From the NCBI RefSeq assembly GCF_035594125.1, contig NW_026973708.1:361001-425000 (forward strand): 64,000 nucleotides of DNA, written 5' to 3'. Position 1 is the first letter of the stretch. Every line of letters begins with the position of its first letter. Positions 1 to 17,219 of this stretch are shown here, in pieces. Below the pieces are notes generated by a model, which did not search any database, had not been told where the DNA came from, and saw only the letters and a list, made by a program, of their open reading frames with translations. A program made the position numbers and the translations under genes. The stretch comes from Scylla paramamosain (lineage: Eukaryota > Arthropoda > Malacostraca > Decapoda > Portunidae).

Positions 1-305
1 GAAAATGTAAAAAAAAAAAAAAATAATAGCAATAACAAAAGATTTAGGGATAAATGGCTTTGCAAGAACAGGAAGGAAGGGAGAAAAATCATAATTATAC
101 ATGAGAAATAGAGAAAATTGAAGTGGAATCTGATTATAAACAAGCAAATATTAGTTTTGAGAATAATTAAACAAACAGAAATAAATATGTATATATACTA
201 GAGGTTATAAACTATTTTAGTTACAGAGGATATGAACTATTTGGTTACAATACCAAGAAACAAAATAATTGATATTGATAAAAATTGATTGAAGTACAAG
301 ATGTG
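1..305. other. AT-rich sequence, no gene seen
   Basis: The stretch is A/T-rich with a short A-run near its start. I see no reading frame, RNA gene or terminal repeat in it. Confidence 0.5.
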
Positions 306-530
306 TCAGTATTGAGACAATAAATATTCTTTTAGTTTTCTCTTAAAGATATTTACGCTTAATGAATTTTTTATGTGTGACAAGGTGCTATTCCATATTT
401 TGGGACCTTTATACATTAGAGAGTGTTGGTAGAGAGTTAAGGTATGATGGGGAATCTGCAGAGAATGCCTGTAGCGTGTGGAGTGGTTATGAGTTAGGGT
501 CAGGGTATTGTTGTTGTTGGAATTTATCAA
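306..530 (-). pseudogene. LINE reverse transcriptase C-terminal remnant
   Basis: This is a 74-codon minus-strand frame ending in a stop. It carries the block KGPKIWNSTLSHIK followed by FKRKLKEYLL. A G-P-K-x-W-N-S block followed by FKxxLKxYL is the usual last domain of many non-LTR retrotransposon ORF2 proteins. No RT core or start codon lies upstream, so it is read as the 3' end of a decayed 5'-truncated copy. Assignment to a LINE clade is not possible from this piece. It could also be a chance match, because the segment is short. Confidence 0.45.
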
Positions 531-540
531 TTTGACATGA

Positions 541-858
541 CTTCAGTCATGTCACTGCCTATTATTACATTACTACTTAAAAAGTATAGACAAATCCTAA
601 TCAATCTAATAATATAAGATTGCAAGAACTTATGAACTACTTAGCAGAAGCAACAGAACCTCATATACCTAATCAAATCTTAGGTTCTAAATCAATGCAA
701 CTAGGTTACCTACAAAATATGTAAAATTAGAAAAATTAGTATAAATAATGAAATCATGATTGTATTGCACGATAATTCATACATGTTTCTATTTATGGCC
801 TTCTCCCAAACAAGTATGGTGGCGCACATCTGCACACACACATTCAAGCACATGCATG

Positions 859-862
<4 letters not shown>
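541..862. other. AT-rich non-coding sequence
   Basis: No supported gene or transposon boundary is visible. The sequence leads into the AC repeat that follows. Confidence 0.4.

Positions 863-900
<38 letters not shown>
863..900. repeat. (AC)n microsatellite
   Basis: About 19 uninterrupted AC units, followed by a short A-run at 911-926. Confidence 0.95.
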
Positions 901-904
<4 letters not shown>

Positions 905-1204
905 TGCACACAAAAAAAAAAAAAAATGAATGCATGAACACACTCAAAGTTTTAGTTTGAATTAAATTTAAAGCTAAAGATAATTAAAAGCTAAATTTAC
1001 ATGGCAAGCCTTCTGATAAATATAAAATTTAATGGAATGGTGCACAAAATTCAGTTTTACATAAGCCATGATCAAGAATATGCACTATCCTTTACTCTTA
1101 TGTACATGTCAGGTTTACAAATGCAAAAAACAGCACAGTCCATCAATACCCTATGCTAATGGACTGTACTGCAGAAGTGAATTAATTAATGTCAAGATGA
1201 TGCC

Positions 1205-1314
1205 TTAGGTATGGTCTTCAATGCGGCCTTTGGTGAGGTCAAGACTCATGGGTATAGCCACCCTAGCATCCTTTGCCAAAGATTCCACACAACACAATGC
1301 ACAGCACCACACTT
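1205..1314 (-). CDS. Possible terminal coding exon (weak)
   Basis: On the minus strand an acceptor-like T-rich stretch ending in AG is followed by an open frame that includes ESLAKDARVAIPMSLDLTKG and then closes with TAA at 1207-1205. The amino acid composition looks protein-like, and it lies downstream and in the same orientation as the four-exon host gene. The acceptor phase does not match the phase-2 end of the 5505-5674 exon. At least one more exon would therefore be needed between them, or this exon is unrelated or spurious. No clear AATAAA follows; an ATTAAA lies near 1030 on the minus strand. Confidence 0.2.
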
Positions 1315-1501
1315 CTACAGTAAAAATAATAGGTCTTCAGTTTTTATGGCACATAAAAAAAAAAAATAAATAAATAAATAAAATAAGTAAATAAAAAGTT
1401 AAACTGCATACTTTTCAAAGTTATCTATCAGAAATGCCCTGCATTATACACTAAAGGCTCTACGACCATGACCATTTAGATATCATCAGAGTCGTATCTT
1501 A

Positions 1502-1506
<5 letters not shown>

Positions 1507-1593
<87 letters not shown>
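1507..1593. repeat. (TA)n microsatellite
   Basis: About 43 uninterrupted TA units. The Ile-Tyr reading frames across it are artefacts. Confidence 0.97.
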
Positions 1594-1595
<2 letters not shown>

Positions 1596-2309
1596 CTTAC
1601 AACAATAAAAGATTTATTGTGTTCTATATTTTCCCTGTGGCTTTTCTGTTTAGTGTAGTGGGGAGCATGGATCTTAAAAAAGCTATCATAAAAATGTATT
1701 TTGTGAAAGGAGACTTGGATAGAAATTGGAGACTTGAGCATATGCTGTACAATGAATGGACTTATGAAGAATATAAACAAAAAACAATCAATTAGTATGA
1801 TTTGATTCACTGTATAGAATAAAAAAAAAAATTGTAGGAATTAAGGATTTCAATACAAAATCCTAACAATATCAAATGAAAAAGTGCATTGTCCATGAGG
1901 GACCTTCATCATTAGCCCATAAAATGTCTAGGAACACATCCTACTGGCTGATGTATAATACTACACCATGAAGTTTGCAAGGCAATGATGGAATTACCAT
2001 TCATAATTCAATTCAACTATCAGTAGTAAGTGAAGCTGGTGAGAGGATCACTTACAGGGGAAATGCCAAGACTTGCTAAAATTAATGTTAATTCAACAAG
2101 GAAAAATATCTGCAAAGGAGAAAAGATGTGAACTGAATGGAAATACCCCATGCAACAATATAAAATGGCAAAGTCCTGCATGTGCAGCATCAAATCCAAA
2201 TAACGAAAAACATTTATGGTATTTAAGGATACATAATGTTAAATAAGTTTTTTATAAATAATGTACAAAATTAATATAATTTCAAGTAATGGTAGTAATA
2301 GTAGTGATC
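1594..2309. other. Unique sequence, no supported gene
   Basis: A plus-strand frame (about 1666-1795) encodes a 42-residue MDLKKAI... peptide after a pyrimidine-rich AG. It has no recognisable family and no second splice site, so I do not call a gene. The remainder is AT-rich. Confidence 0.35.
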
Positions 2310-2344
2310 ATAGTAAGAGTAGTAGTAGTAGTAGTAGTAGTAGT

Positions 2345-2442
<98 letters not shown>

Positions 2443-2555
2443 AATAGTAGTAATAGTAGTATTAGCATTAATAGTAGTAGTAATAGAAATAGTAGTAGTA
2501 GCAGCAGCAGCAGCAGCAGCAGTGATGGTAGTAGTAGTAGTAGTAGTAGTAGTAT
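2310..2555. repeat. Compound trinucleotide repeat (TAG)n-(TTG)n-(AGC)n-(AGT)n
   Basis: Successive blocks: (AGT/TAG)n at about 2316-2408, (TTG)n at 2409-2441, interrupted TAG/TAA units, (AGC)n at about 2498-2522, and (AGT)n at 2529-2554. All long homopolymeric reading frames in both strands here come from the repeat. Confidence 0.95.
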
Positions 2556-3170
<615 letters not shown>

Positions 3171-3384
3171 AATGTTTTCCCTCTCCGCCAAAAACAAGAA
3201 TCAGTGGGAGGAGGTTGGTAGTGACAAAATCAAAAGCTACAGATGGTCTTTTCACTGCAATCTAACTAAATGGAGTTGAATTAAAATAAAAAGACACAGG
3301 CCTCTGCACACCAACCATATTTGATTAAGAGGGAATCAAGTGAAAACATGATAAATTATTTTGGTTAAAGCTATACTGTATGTT

Positions 3385-3980
<596 letters not shown>

Positions 3981-5429
3981 CACCCAGCCGCCAATGAAAG
4001 TGGCGCGCATTATAAACAAACCCGTATCTCATAGCGCGGGAAGAACTGTAGCTCATTTGAAAAGAATGTGGCTAATATCTAGAAGTGGCAACATAGGCCG
4101 GCTCTTTAAACATCTATCAACCGTCACACTTCAAAAAATTATCACTCAGTTGTCACTTGCTCACGTAAGGAAGTACACTTGCTTACCCCGCTCCCCCGCA
4201 CAGTGTGTCAGTTTTCTTCGTTCTCTTTCATATTGGTGTGGAAACTTAAGTGTCAATGGCACGTAAACATCAAATATCCCCAGTCAATATAGCCCTTATT
4301 GACTCACTCCGGAAGGGTGGTTTTGGCTCTAAGCATATTTCAAAGGAGACAGGACTCCCACTAAGAACAGTACAACGCTGGTTGAAGCGATGCAGAGACA
4401 ATACCGGAAAATTAGCACCAGTGAAGAAAACTGCCCCTGGACGCAGCCGTATTTTATCAAAGAGGACACTGACACTGATTAAGCGTCACCTAAGTGTCTC
4501 GCCATTCCTCACAGGAAGAGAAATTAAACAAAATTACCCTGATCTGCTGACACATGTCTCCATAAGGACAATACAGCGGCGGACACTGGAGGACCTCGAC
4601 ATGAAAAGTTACCGTGCTGCAAAGAAACCACTGCTTACACCCGCCCACAAAGCTAAAAGAGTCAGATTTGCTCAGGACCATAAAGACTGGCCATTAGAGA
4701 AGTGGAGAAGAGTAGTGTGGTCAGATGAGAGCATGTTCTATGTGACAGGAACACCACACAAAAGAGTACGCCGACCAAGAAACTCGGACAGATATGACGA
4801 ACGGTACACTGTAAACGCAGTTAAGCATCCCTCCTCTGTGATGGTGTGGGGGTGTTTCAGCTACTTTGGTGTTGGCAACTTAGTTATGCTTGACAAAGGA
4901 GTGTCAATGAACACAGAAACATATCTTGACCTGCTGCATGACAATCTTGAAGAGTGCTTCGACAAGTGTAACGGTGAAACCTTCATGCAGGACGGTGCGT
5001 CATGCCATACGGCCAACATTGTAAGGGAATGGTTTGGCATGTGTGAACTTAATTATTTTGAAAGTTGGCCAGCAAACAGTCCAGACCTAAACCCGATTGA
5101 AAATGTGTGGAGTATGATGAAAAAGAAGCTCCAGGATCTGGACACGAGCAGTGTAGCGAAGCTCAAGCAGGCGGTCGTGCAAGTGTGGGGAGAACTGTCA
5201 CCTACATATCTGGAAAAACTAGCAGATTCTGTACCACGTCGGTTGGAATCTGTCATAAAGAGGAAGGGAAACAGCACAAAATATTAGGTAAGGTAAAGAA
5301 ATTATATTTTTAATGATAGTAATAGATGATTAAGGCAAATTTAATGGTATGCATGGTACGAAAAAACACAAAAACAACACGCGCCACTAACACAAAAATA
5401 ACACGCGCCGCTTTCATTGGCGGCCAGTG
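3981..5429 (+). mobile_element. Complete Tc1/mariner-type DNA transposon
   Basis: A 1449-bp element bounded by terminal inverted repeats. The left end begins CACCCAGCCGCCAATGAAAG. The right end read on the minus strand begins CACTGGCCGCCAATGAAAGC. They match over about 27 bp with one single-base gap and a few substitutions. A TA dinucleotide lies immediately outside each end (3979-3980 and 5430-5431), as expected for the TA target duplication of this superfamily. The single internal gene is open from start to stop. The element sits in the intron downstream of host exon 5505-5674 and reads opposite to that gene. Its intact ends and gene suggest a young insertion. Confidence 0.93.
4256..5287 (+). 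CDS. Tc1/mariner-type DDE transposase, intact
   Basis: This 343-residue protein is predicted to bind the terminal repeats and carry out cut-and-paste transposition in the nucleus. The N-terminal half has two helix-turn-helix units (about residues 8-46, ending in RTVQRWLKRC, and 66-112, ending in IRTIQRRTL) joined by a basic APGRSR linker, as in paired-type Tc1 DNA-binding domains. The catalytic domain shows WSDES (D157), FMQDGASCH (D246) and SPDLNPIENVW (E282). I count 35 residues between the last two acidic residues, one more than the DD34E spacing typical of Tc1. The length matches the usual 340-350 residues. ATG 4256 is chosen; the GTG two codons upstream in the same frame is not a eukaryotic start. 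No stop or frameshift is seen and no catalytic residue is missing. Family identity is secure; activity is inference. Confidence 0.95.
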   Translation: MARKHQISPVNIALIDSLRKGGFGSKHISKETGLPLRTVQRWLKRCRDNTGKLAPVKKTAPGRSRILSKRTLTLIKRHLSVSPFLTGREIKQNYPDLLTHVSIRTIQRRTLEDLDMKSYRAAKKPLLTPAHKAKRVRFAQDHKDWPLEKWRRVVWSDESMFYVTGTPHKRVRRPRNSDRYDERYTVNAVKHPSSVMVWGCFSYFGVGNLVMLDKGVSMNTETYLDLLHDNLEECFDKCNGETFMQDGASCHTANIVREWFGMCELNYFESWPANSPDLNPIENVWSMMKKKLQDLDTSSVAKLKQAVVQVWGELSPTYLEKLADSVPRRLESVIKRKGNSTKY

Positions 5430-5504
5430 TAATGCCTGAAAAAATAAAATAGAAAGAAAAAGAACAGAGAGAGGGAAAAAGAGCACAGAGGGTCAGAGAC
5501 TTAC

Positions 5505-5674
5505 CTATGATTGTACTTTCTGAGTTTTTGTAACCCATATTTGCCTTCCTGTGAACATTTTGAAACAGGAAGACTCTCTAGGTTGGCCATTAAGAGGTTT
5601 ATTGAAGTCTTAAGCTCCTCCAGATAAAGGGACTCCACTTCTTTCACCACAAACTTGGGCATCAGCTTGCGATT
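5505..5674 (-). CDS. Host gene exon (coiled-coil protein), last confident exon
   Basis: An internal minus-strand exon of 170 nt. The acceptor is ACTTTCCAG before AATCGC, and the donor is ATAG followed by GTAAGT. It is read in phase 0 and ends in phase 2. The 56 complete codons include [20 protein letters not shown] and [12 protein letters not shown], with leucine and hydrophobic residues in heptad-like spacing, so a coiled coil is likely. The phase-0 start fits the phase-0 end of exon 18839-18919, giving an intron of about 13.2 kb filled with transposons. I do not recognise the protein family. The open frame, splice sites and composition all differ from the transposon sequence around it. Confidence 0.7.
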
Positions 5675-5710
5675 CTGGAAAGTCATGTTTATGTTTAAGT
5701 TCTTGGATAT

Positions 5711-5724
5711 CTCTCTCTCTCTCT

Positions 5725-5803
<79 letters not shown>
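5711..5803. repeat. (CT)n-(TA)n compound microsatellite
   Basis: A short (CT)n (5711-5725) is followed by (TA)n (5729-5803), which runs directly into the end of a MITE at 5804. Confidence 0.95.
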
Positions 5804-5807
<4 letters not shown>

Positions 5808-6383
5808 ACTCGGTTACCGAACATCTCCCTTTTCAAACAACTCAGTTTTTAAACAAAAATTTTAACTCATAATTGCTTTGGTTACTGTACCATGATTCAG
5901 TTTTTGAACAAAGTTACATGATTTTAAATACTACAAGACAGCAAAAGTGACCATTTGTTAATAATTTATAGTTTCTATAAAAATTTCCTTTGTTTTTATA
6001 TATTTGGAGGAGAGACAGAAGGTAAGACAGTATGAATTACTGTCTTTGAAGATGTTGAAGAACCTCAATGTAAACAAACAACTTTTGGCACTCAGGAGTA
6101 ATCCCAAGCCTCCTGTGGCTATCTCTATGACCCACAATGCCATAAGTACTGCACAACTGCATTTTCCCAGTAGCTTTTCCCAGCAGCAAGATGTCTAAGT
6201 GTTATGATCACCTCAATTTTGGCAGTAAGTGAATTGCTCCTCTCTGTGTCACTCTGTAAGGCTTCCCTCACTAGATCAGTGACAAAGAGAATGCCTGCTT
6301 GGTCTAAACAATATCTTTTGATGAGTTCAGTTTCACTAAATTCTTTCAATACATCCTTTCTGATTAAAAAAAACATTCTAAGT
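5804..6383 (+). mobile_element. Pogo/Tigger-like MITE, copy A, 3' truncated
   Basis: The sequence beginning TGGAACTCGGTTACCGAACA is the same repeat family as 26457-27240 (same strand) and 10603-11343 (opposite strand). They share long collinear blocks, including TTTGGAGGAGAGACA and CAACTGCATTTTCCCAGTAG. Similarity to the full-length copy is lost near 6383. The outer CAG of the terminal repeat is missing, and the element directly abuts a (TA)n array. No transposase is encoded. Confidence 0.7.
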
Positions 6384-6385
6384 AG

Positions 6386-6538
6386 AAAGAACAAATGAGG
6401 GAGGAAGATGATAAACACAAAAGGAGATACCAGGAAGCTATTGCCACCCTTACAGATAAGAGACGAGACATGACCACCGAGGAGAACAAGACTAATAAAG
6501 CTGGAGATTAGCACCAGATTACACGAAGAGATACCCAG
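6386..6538 (+). pseudogene. Coiled-coil coding fragment with one frameshift
   Basis: The plus-strand frame from 6386 reads KEQMREEDDKHKRRYQEAIA and continues with charged heptad-like sequence to a TAG at 6509-6511. A single extra A near 6498 would explain the stop: in the next frame the coiled-coil text continues as KLEISTRLHEEIP up to a possible donor (CCCAG/GTGGCT at 6538/6539). The stretch from REED to NKL lines up without gaps, but weakly, with my recollection of the taxilin coiled coil. It starts exactly where MITE copy A stops. Either it is a broken host exon on the plus strand or a transduced/retroposed gene fragment. Function is not assigned. Confidence 0.4.
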
Positions 6539-6665
6539 GTGGCTATCACTGAATTAGTATACGAGGGAAGCATAGGTCACTGTTAGCAGATGACATGGAC
6601 AACACGGACAGCTGGCACACCATAGGAAATGCTGCCTCCTTGTTCTGATTAGATGTGATTACCAG

Positions 6666-6877
6666 AGTTACTTGAGAATGAACCTTATTGAAACTTGAGG
6701 GAAAATACACTGTATGATCAAAATATGGGAATATAAATATAGTTACTTGACAGTGAACCTTACAGAGTATAGGAAAATGAACAAAGAATGAGAAAATAAA
6801 TATAGTTACTCGAAAATTAACCTTATTAAAAGTTACAGGAAAATGAACTGCATGACAGAAGTATTGGAAAATAAATC
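6666..6877. repeat. Diverged minisatellite, about three units of 63-75 bp
   Basis: Three units begin AGTTACT(T/C)GA at 6666, 6741 and 6804. Each contains AACCTTA, a GGAAAAT(G/A) block and ends in AATAAAT(A/C). The minus-strand open frame across it, with repeated FNKVxxxVTIFIF text, is a by-product. Confidence 0.75.
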
Positions 6878-6932
6878 TTATAGCAATGGAAGCCTTGTTG
6901 GGGCAAAAGGTCGCTCTAACATCATGTGTATA

Positions 6933-7403
6933 CAGTAAAATCCCTCTCATCCGCCATTTGAGTATCCGGCAGCTTCAAGTATCCGGCACATTTTTCCCAG
7001 AGCCTTAAAATCAATAAAAAATCAATGTGTACTCATAAAATCGATTAAAATTCCCGCGCGAGGCATACTTTGTCCCCTCGCCACCAGAGCGTACTGCTTC
7101 GTGCCAGCCGCAGCCCACTGCACTGTGTTTACTCAGTGACTCTGTGCCGCGTGTGCACTGTTTATCGCCTGACATCTTCATCATGCCTAAAGTTGTAGAA
7201 AAGAGGAAGTGTGTTGTGCTTACACTTAAGCAGCTGATCAGATCAGCTGCTGATTAAGATCAGCTGATCTTTGTTATGGTAAGATGCGTGAGTGTAGGGT
7301 GGTGATTGTGGACGTAATTTCACTTCTATTCAAGTATCCGGCAGCATTCAAGTATCCGGCATGTTGGCGGTCCCGTTGATGCTGGATAAGAGGGATTTTA
7401 CTG
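6933..7403 (+). mobile_element. Pogo/Tigger MITE retaining a transposase start
   Basis: A 471-bp element. The left end is CAGTAAAATCCCTCTCATCC, and the right end read on the minus strand is CAGTAAAATCCCTCTTATCC. A TA lies outside the left end; the right flank is AA, probably a mutated TA. The motif AAGTATCCGGCA recurs near both ends. Internally an ATG at 7183 opens MPKVVEKRKCVVLTLKQ, the typical start of a CENP-B-N type pogo/Tigger transposase, which is lost after about 20 codons. It is therefore an internally deleted derivative of an autonomous pogo-type element. Confidence 0.8.
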
Positions 7404-9639
<2,236 letters not shown>

Positions 9640-9895
9640 ATTGTACTTTTTGATTATCTTTGTAAATTAATTGTATTAGTATTGTAATAAAATACAATAA
9701 AGTTACTCAAAGCATTTCTTTTATTGTGATTCTGATCAGCTATGTAAACTAATTGCATTAGTATTGTAATAAAATATAAAATTATTTCAAATAATTTTTT
9801 ATTGTACTTTTTAATTAACTTTGTAAATTTATTGTATTAAAATTGTAATAAAATATGATGGAAAGTTATTCCAAGTAATTTTTATAAGTTATTGC
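9640..9895. repeat. Minisatellite, about three units of roughly 81 bp
   Basis: The blocks TTGTAAATTAATTGTATTAG, ATGTAAACTAATTGCATTAG and TTGTAAATTTATTGTATTAA start near 9660, 9741 and 9821. Each is followed by ATTGTAATAAAATA and a T-rich tail, giving a period of about 81 bp. Confidence 0.8.
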
Positions 9896-11343
<1,448 letters not shown>

Positions 11344-12545
11344 TATTTACCTAGTTGTATAGTACAGGGCTTGAGCAGGGCTCATAGTGTCCTGTCTCCA
11401 TATCTATATTTATCCAGCATTTCCTTAAATTTGTGCATGTTTGGTGCTGTAACAACCTCTTCATTTAGATCATTCCAGATATCCACAGTTCTATGTGGAA
11501 AACTGTACTTTTTGATGTCCCTCAAACACTGACTCTTCTTGATCTTCTTTGAGTGCCCTCTCATCCGTCCAGCTTCATCTTCTTCCAGCAACACCAGATT
11601 TTATACATCGTTATTAGATCTCCTCTTTTTCTTCTAACTTGCAAAGTTGGCAGTCCCATTTCCTTCAACCTCTCTTAGTATGTTAGGTCTTTCAGCTCCA
11701 GTACCATCTTTGTAGCTGCCCTCTGAATTCTTTCCAACTTCTTTATGTCTTTCTTCACATGCGGAGACCACACCACTGCTGCATATTCCAGTCTGGGACG
11801 TAGCATAGTGGCTATAATTTTTTTTTCATCATAGTCTTTTCCATGTAATGAAATGCCCTCCTAATATTTGTTAACATCCTGTAAATTGAGGCAAATATCT
11901 CAGTTATATACCATTCTGGTGCCAGGGTATCTTGAAAAGCCACTCCTAGGTCTTTTTCCTCCTTGCTCCTCATTATTACTTCCTCCCCCATTTTATAGTC
12001 CCATGCAGGTCTTCTTTTACTCTTTCCCAATTCTATCACATGGCATTTCTTAGCATTAAATTCCAATTTCCACTTCTTGCTCCACCCATAAATCTTGTCA
12101 ATATCTCTAAGCAACTCTATACAAACAACATGGCTCTTTATTACTCAACAATTTTGCATCAGCAGCAAACAGATTAATATATCTGGTCAAACCCTCCTGC
12201 ATATCATTGATGTATATTTGCAGCATAATGGGTGCTAACACTGACCCCTGTGGTACTCCACTTGTTACATTACTCCAACAGGTGTCCCTGATCACAGTTC
12301 TCATTTCTCTATTATTTAAGTAGTCTCTCATCCATTTTAGCATTGTTCCTCTCAGTCCTATATATTCCATCTTCCACAACAGTCTTTTATGTGGAACTTT
12401 ATCAAAAGCTGTTTTGATGTCCAAGTACACTGCATCTATCGACCCATCTCTGTTTTGTACTTCCTCTATTACTCTTAAATAGAAACTTAGTAAATTTGCC
12501 ACATATAACCTTCCTTTTCTGAAACCAAATTGACTTTGTTCTCTT

Positions 12546-12547
<2 letters not shown>
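11344..12547 (-). mobile_element. CR1-like LINE, 5'-truncated copy L1
   Basis: On the minus strand, reading from 12547 down, frames encode QSQFGFRKGRLYVANLL, AVYLDIKTAFDKVPHKRLLW, SGVPQGSVLAPIM, then an RT active-site region, IRPRLEYAAVV-type and ERxRGDLI-type blocks, and a final IWNDLNEEVVTAP domain. These are RT fingers/palm/thumb and the C-terminal domain of CR1-type ORF2. The active-site FADD reads FAAD (GAT to GCT), and frameshifts split the frame, so this copy is dead. The 3' terminus is AACTAGGTAAATA, shared by all copies of the family in this window. Its 5' edge abuts a (TG)n tract belonging to the next element's tail. Confidence 0.85.

Positions 12548-12629
<82 letters not shown>
12548..12629. 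repeat. (TG)n microsatellite at LINE junction
   Basis: About 41 TG units. On the minus strand it is the (CA)n tail following the 3' end of the LINE fragment at 12630, and it abuts the 5' truncation point of L1. Confidence 0.95.
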
Positions 12630-12631
<2 letters not shown>

Positions 12632-12737
12632 CTACCTAGTTGTGTTTTACAGGAGGGGAGTAATCTCATAGTATCCTGTCTCTATACCTATCCAGTTTGG
12701 TCTTAAAAGTACGGACAGTTACAGCACTGACTGTGTT
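12630..12737 (-). mobile_element. CR1-like LINE 3'-end fragment
   Basis: About 108 bp matching the 3' end of the copy at 22671 (ACCTAGTTGTG, TTACAGGAGGG, TAGTTTGGTCTTAAAAG on the plus strand). Another 3' end of the same family begins right behind it at 12738. Confidence 0.75.
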
Positions 12738-13990
<1,253 letters not shown>

Positions 13991-14088
13991 TCAAACAAAT
14001 TTCAATTGAGAATAAGACTCTCATAAGATATAAAGAAAATATGTTAAAGAAAATAATAAATGCTGACCTAGTGATCACATTTAATGAA

Positions 14089-14857
<769 letters not shown>

Positions 14858-14889
14858 TTGTGAGAGTGCATTTGGAGCATAAGGCATCT

Positions 14890-17176
14890 AGTAGGAGGAG
14901 GAGGTAGTAGACACCTACCGAAATGATAATTACTCCCAGTGAGGTCTAAAGCACTGTTCAGGGGATGCTGAGAACTTATCATTAAACCCAGCTGTGACCT
15001 CAATGAACATTTCCCTTTCTGTCTCACAACACAAGGGGGCAGTCACAGCCTGCCCTCTAAAGACAACTCTCTTCCTCCACAGTTTTCCACCATCTGGCTA
15101 CGACTACAGAGTCACTCTCAAACTAAATTTATCTGTGCTGTATACCTTTCACCTAACTCCTCTGACTATAAGAAATTCTTTGACTACTTAACTTCCAAAG
15201 TGGAGCACATTCTGACCCTCTTCCCTTTTGCAGAGATCTCCATTCTTGGAGACTTCAATGTTCACCACCAGCTTTGGCTTTCCTCTCCCTTCACTGACCA
15301 TCCTGGTGAACTAGCCTTCAACTTTGCTATCCTCCATGACCTAGAGCAATTGGTGCAACACCCTACTCGTATTCCTGACCGTCTTGGAGATACGCCCAAC
15401 ATTCTTGACCTTTTCCTGATCTCTAATTCTTCTGCTTATGCTGTCACCCTTCCTTCTCCATTGGGCTCCTCCGATCACAATCTCATATCTGTATCTTGTC
15501 CTATCGCTCCAATCCCTCCTCAGGATCTCCCTAAGCGAAGGTGCTTCTGGAGTTTTGCCTCTGCTAGTTAGGGGGACCTGAGGAGGTATTTTGCTGATTT
15601 TCCTTGGAATGACTACTGCTTCCGTGTCAGAGATCCATCTTTGTGTGCTGAGCACATAACAGAGGTGATAGTGTCTTGCTTGTACCTTGCCTAGTCAAAA
15701 TCTTTCAGCTCTGTCTGTCAACATCTACCTTTCCTTCTTCCTGGAAGTTTGCCTACATTCAGCCTGTTTCTAAAAAGGGTGACCATTCTAATCCCACAAA
15801 CTACCGTCCTATTGCTTTAATTTCCTGCCTATCTAAAGATTCTTAAACATCTATCACTTCACAACCTTCTATCTGATTGCCAGTATGGGTTCCGTCAAGG
15901 CCGCTCTACTGGTGATCTTCTGGCTTTCCTTACTGAGTCTTGGTCATCCTCTTTTAGAGATCTTGGTGAAACTTTTGCTGTTGCCTTGGACATATCAAAA
16001 GCTTTTGATAGAATCTGGCACAAAGCTTTGATTTCCAAACTACCCTCCTATGGCTTCTATCCTTCTCTCTCTAACTTCATTTCAAGTTTCCTTTCTGACT
16101 GCTCTATTGCTGCTGTGGTAGACGGTCACTGTTCTTTTTCTAAATCTATTAACAGTGGTGTTCTTCAGGGTTCTGTCCTGTCATCCACTCTCTTCTTATT
16201 ATTCATTAATGATCTTCTAAACCAAACTTCTTGTAATATCCACTCATACGCTGATGATACCACCCTACACTTTTCCACGTCCTTTCACAGACGTCCAACC
16301 CTTCAGGAGATAAACATTTCACGCAGAGAAGCCACGGAATGCTTGGCTTCTGATCTTTCTAAAATTTCCGACTGGGGCAGAGCAAACTTGGTATTGTTCA
16401 ATGCCTCAAAAAATCAATTCCTCCATCTATCAACTCGACACAACCTTCCAGACAATTATCCCCTCTTCTTCAATGACACTCAACTGTCCCCCTCTTCTAC
16501 ACTGAACATCCTTGGTCTGTCCTTTACTTATAATCTGAACTGGAAACTTCATATCTCATCTCTAGCTAAAACAGCTTCTATGAAGTTAGGCGTTCTGAGA
16601 CGTCTCCGCCAGTTTTTCTCACCCACCCAGCTGCTAACTCTGTACAAGGGCCTTATCTGTCCATGTATGGAGTATACTTCACATGTCTAGGGGGTTCCAC
16701 TCATACTGCTCTTCTAGACAGAGTGCAATCAAAAGCTTTTTATCTCATCATCTCCTCTCCTCTAACTGACTGTCTTCAGCCTCTCTCTCACCGCCGCAAT
16801 GTTGCATCTCTAGCTGTCTTCTACTGCTATTTTCATGCTAACTGCTCTTCTGATCTTGCTAACTGCATGCCTCCCCTCCTCCCGCGGCCTCGCTGCACAA
16901 GACTTTCTTCTTTCTCTCGCCCCTATTCTGTCCACTTCTCTACCGCAAGAGTTAACCAGTATTCTCAATCATTCATCCCTTTCTCTGGTAAATTCTGGAA
17001 CTCCCTGCCTGCTTCTGTATTTCCACCTTCCTATGACTTGAATTCCTTCAAGGAGGTTTCAAGACACTTATTCATCAATTTTTGACTACTGCTTTGACCC
17101 TTTTATGGGACTGGCATTTCAGTGGGCATTTTTTTTATTGGATTTTTGTTGCCCTAGGCCAGTGTCCCTCCTACAT
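14890..17176 (+). mobile_element. Jockey-type LINE copy J1, internally deleted
   Basis: The 5' region (GTAGACACCTACCGAAA, then CACTGTTCAGGGG) also occurs at 31178 in copy J2, so it is the 5' UTR of the family. The endonuclease frame at 15200-15571 has [11 protein letters not shown] and [11 protein letters not shown] (GDFN and SDH motifs of APE-type endonucleases). About 590 bp present in J2 (31885-32450) are missing near 15680. The RT frame at 15986-16690 has MDISKAFDRIWHKALISKLP, VLQGSVLS and HSYADDTTLHF, with an intact YADD. The C-terminal part continues in another frame at 16663-17085 (LLDRVQSKAF ... GKFWNSLPASVFPPSYDLNS). The 3' end reads GCCAGTGTCCCTCCTACA. Stops and frameshifts make it non-functional. 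Confidence 0.88.
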
Positions 17177-17219
17177 GAACTGTTTACTTCCTGAAGGGTT
17201 GGATGTCTATGAAAAGACC

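Noticed and set aside
6125..6514. 129-codon minus-strand frame that looks like a membrane protein
   Set aside because: It is the antisense of the MITE and of the plus-strand coiled-coil fragment; its hydrophobic stretches mirror charged codons.
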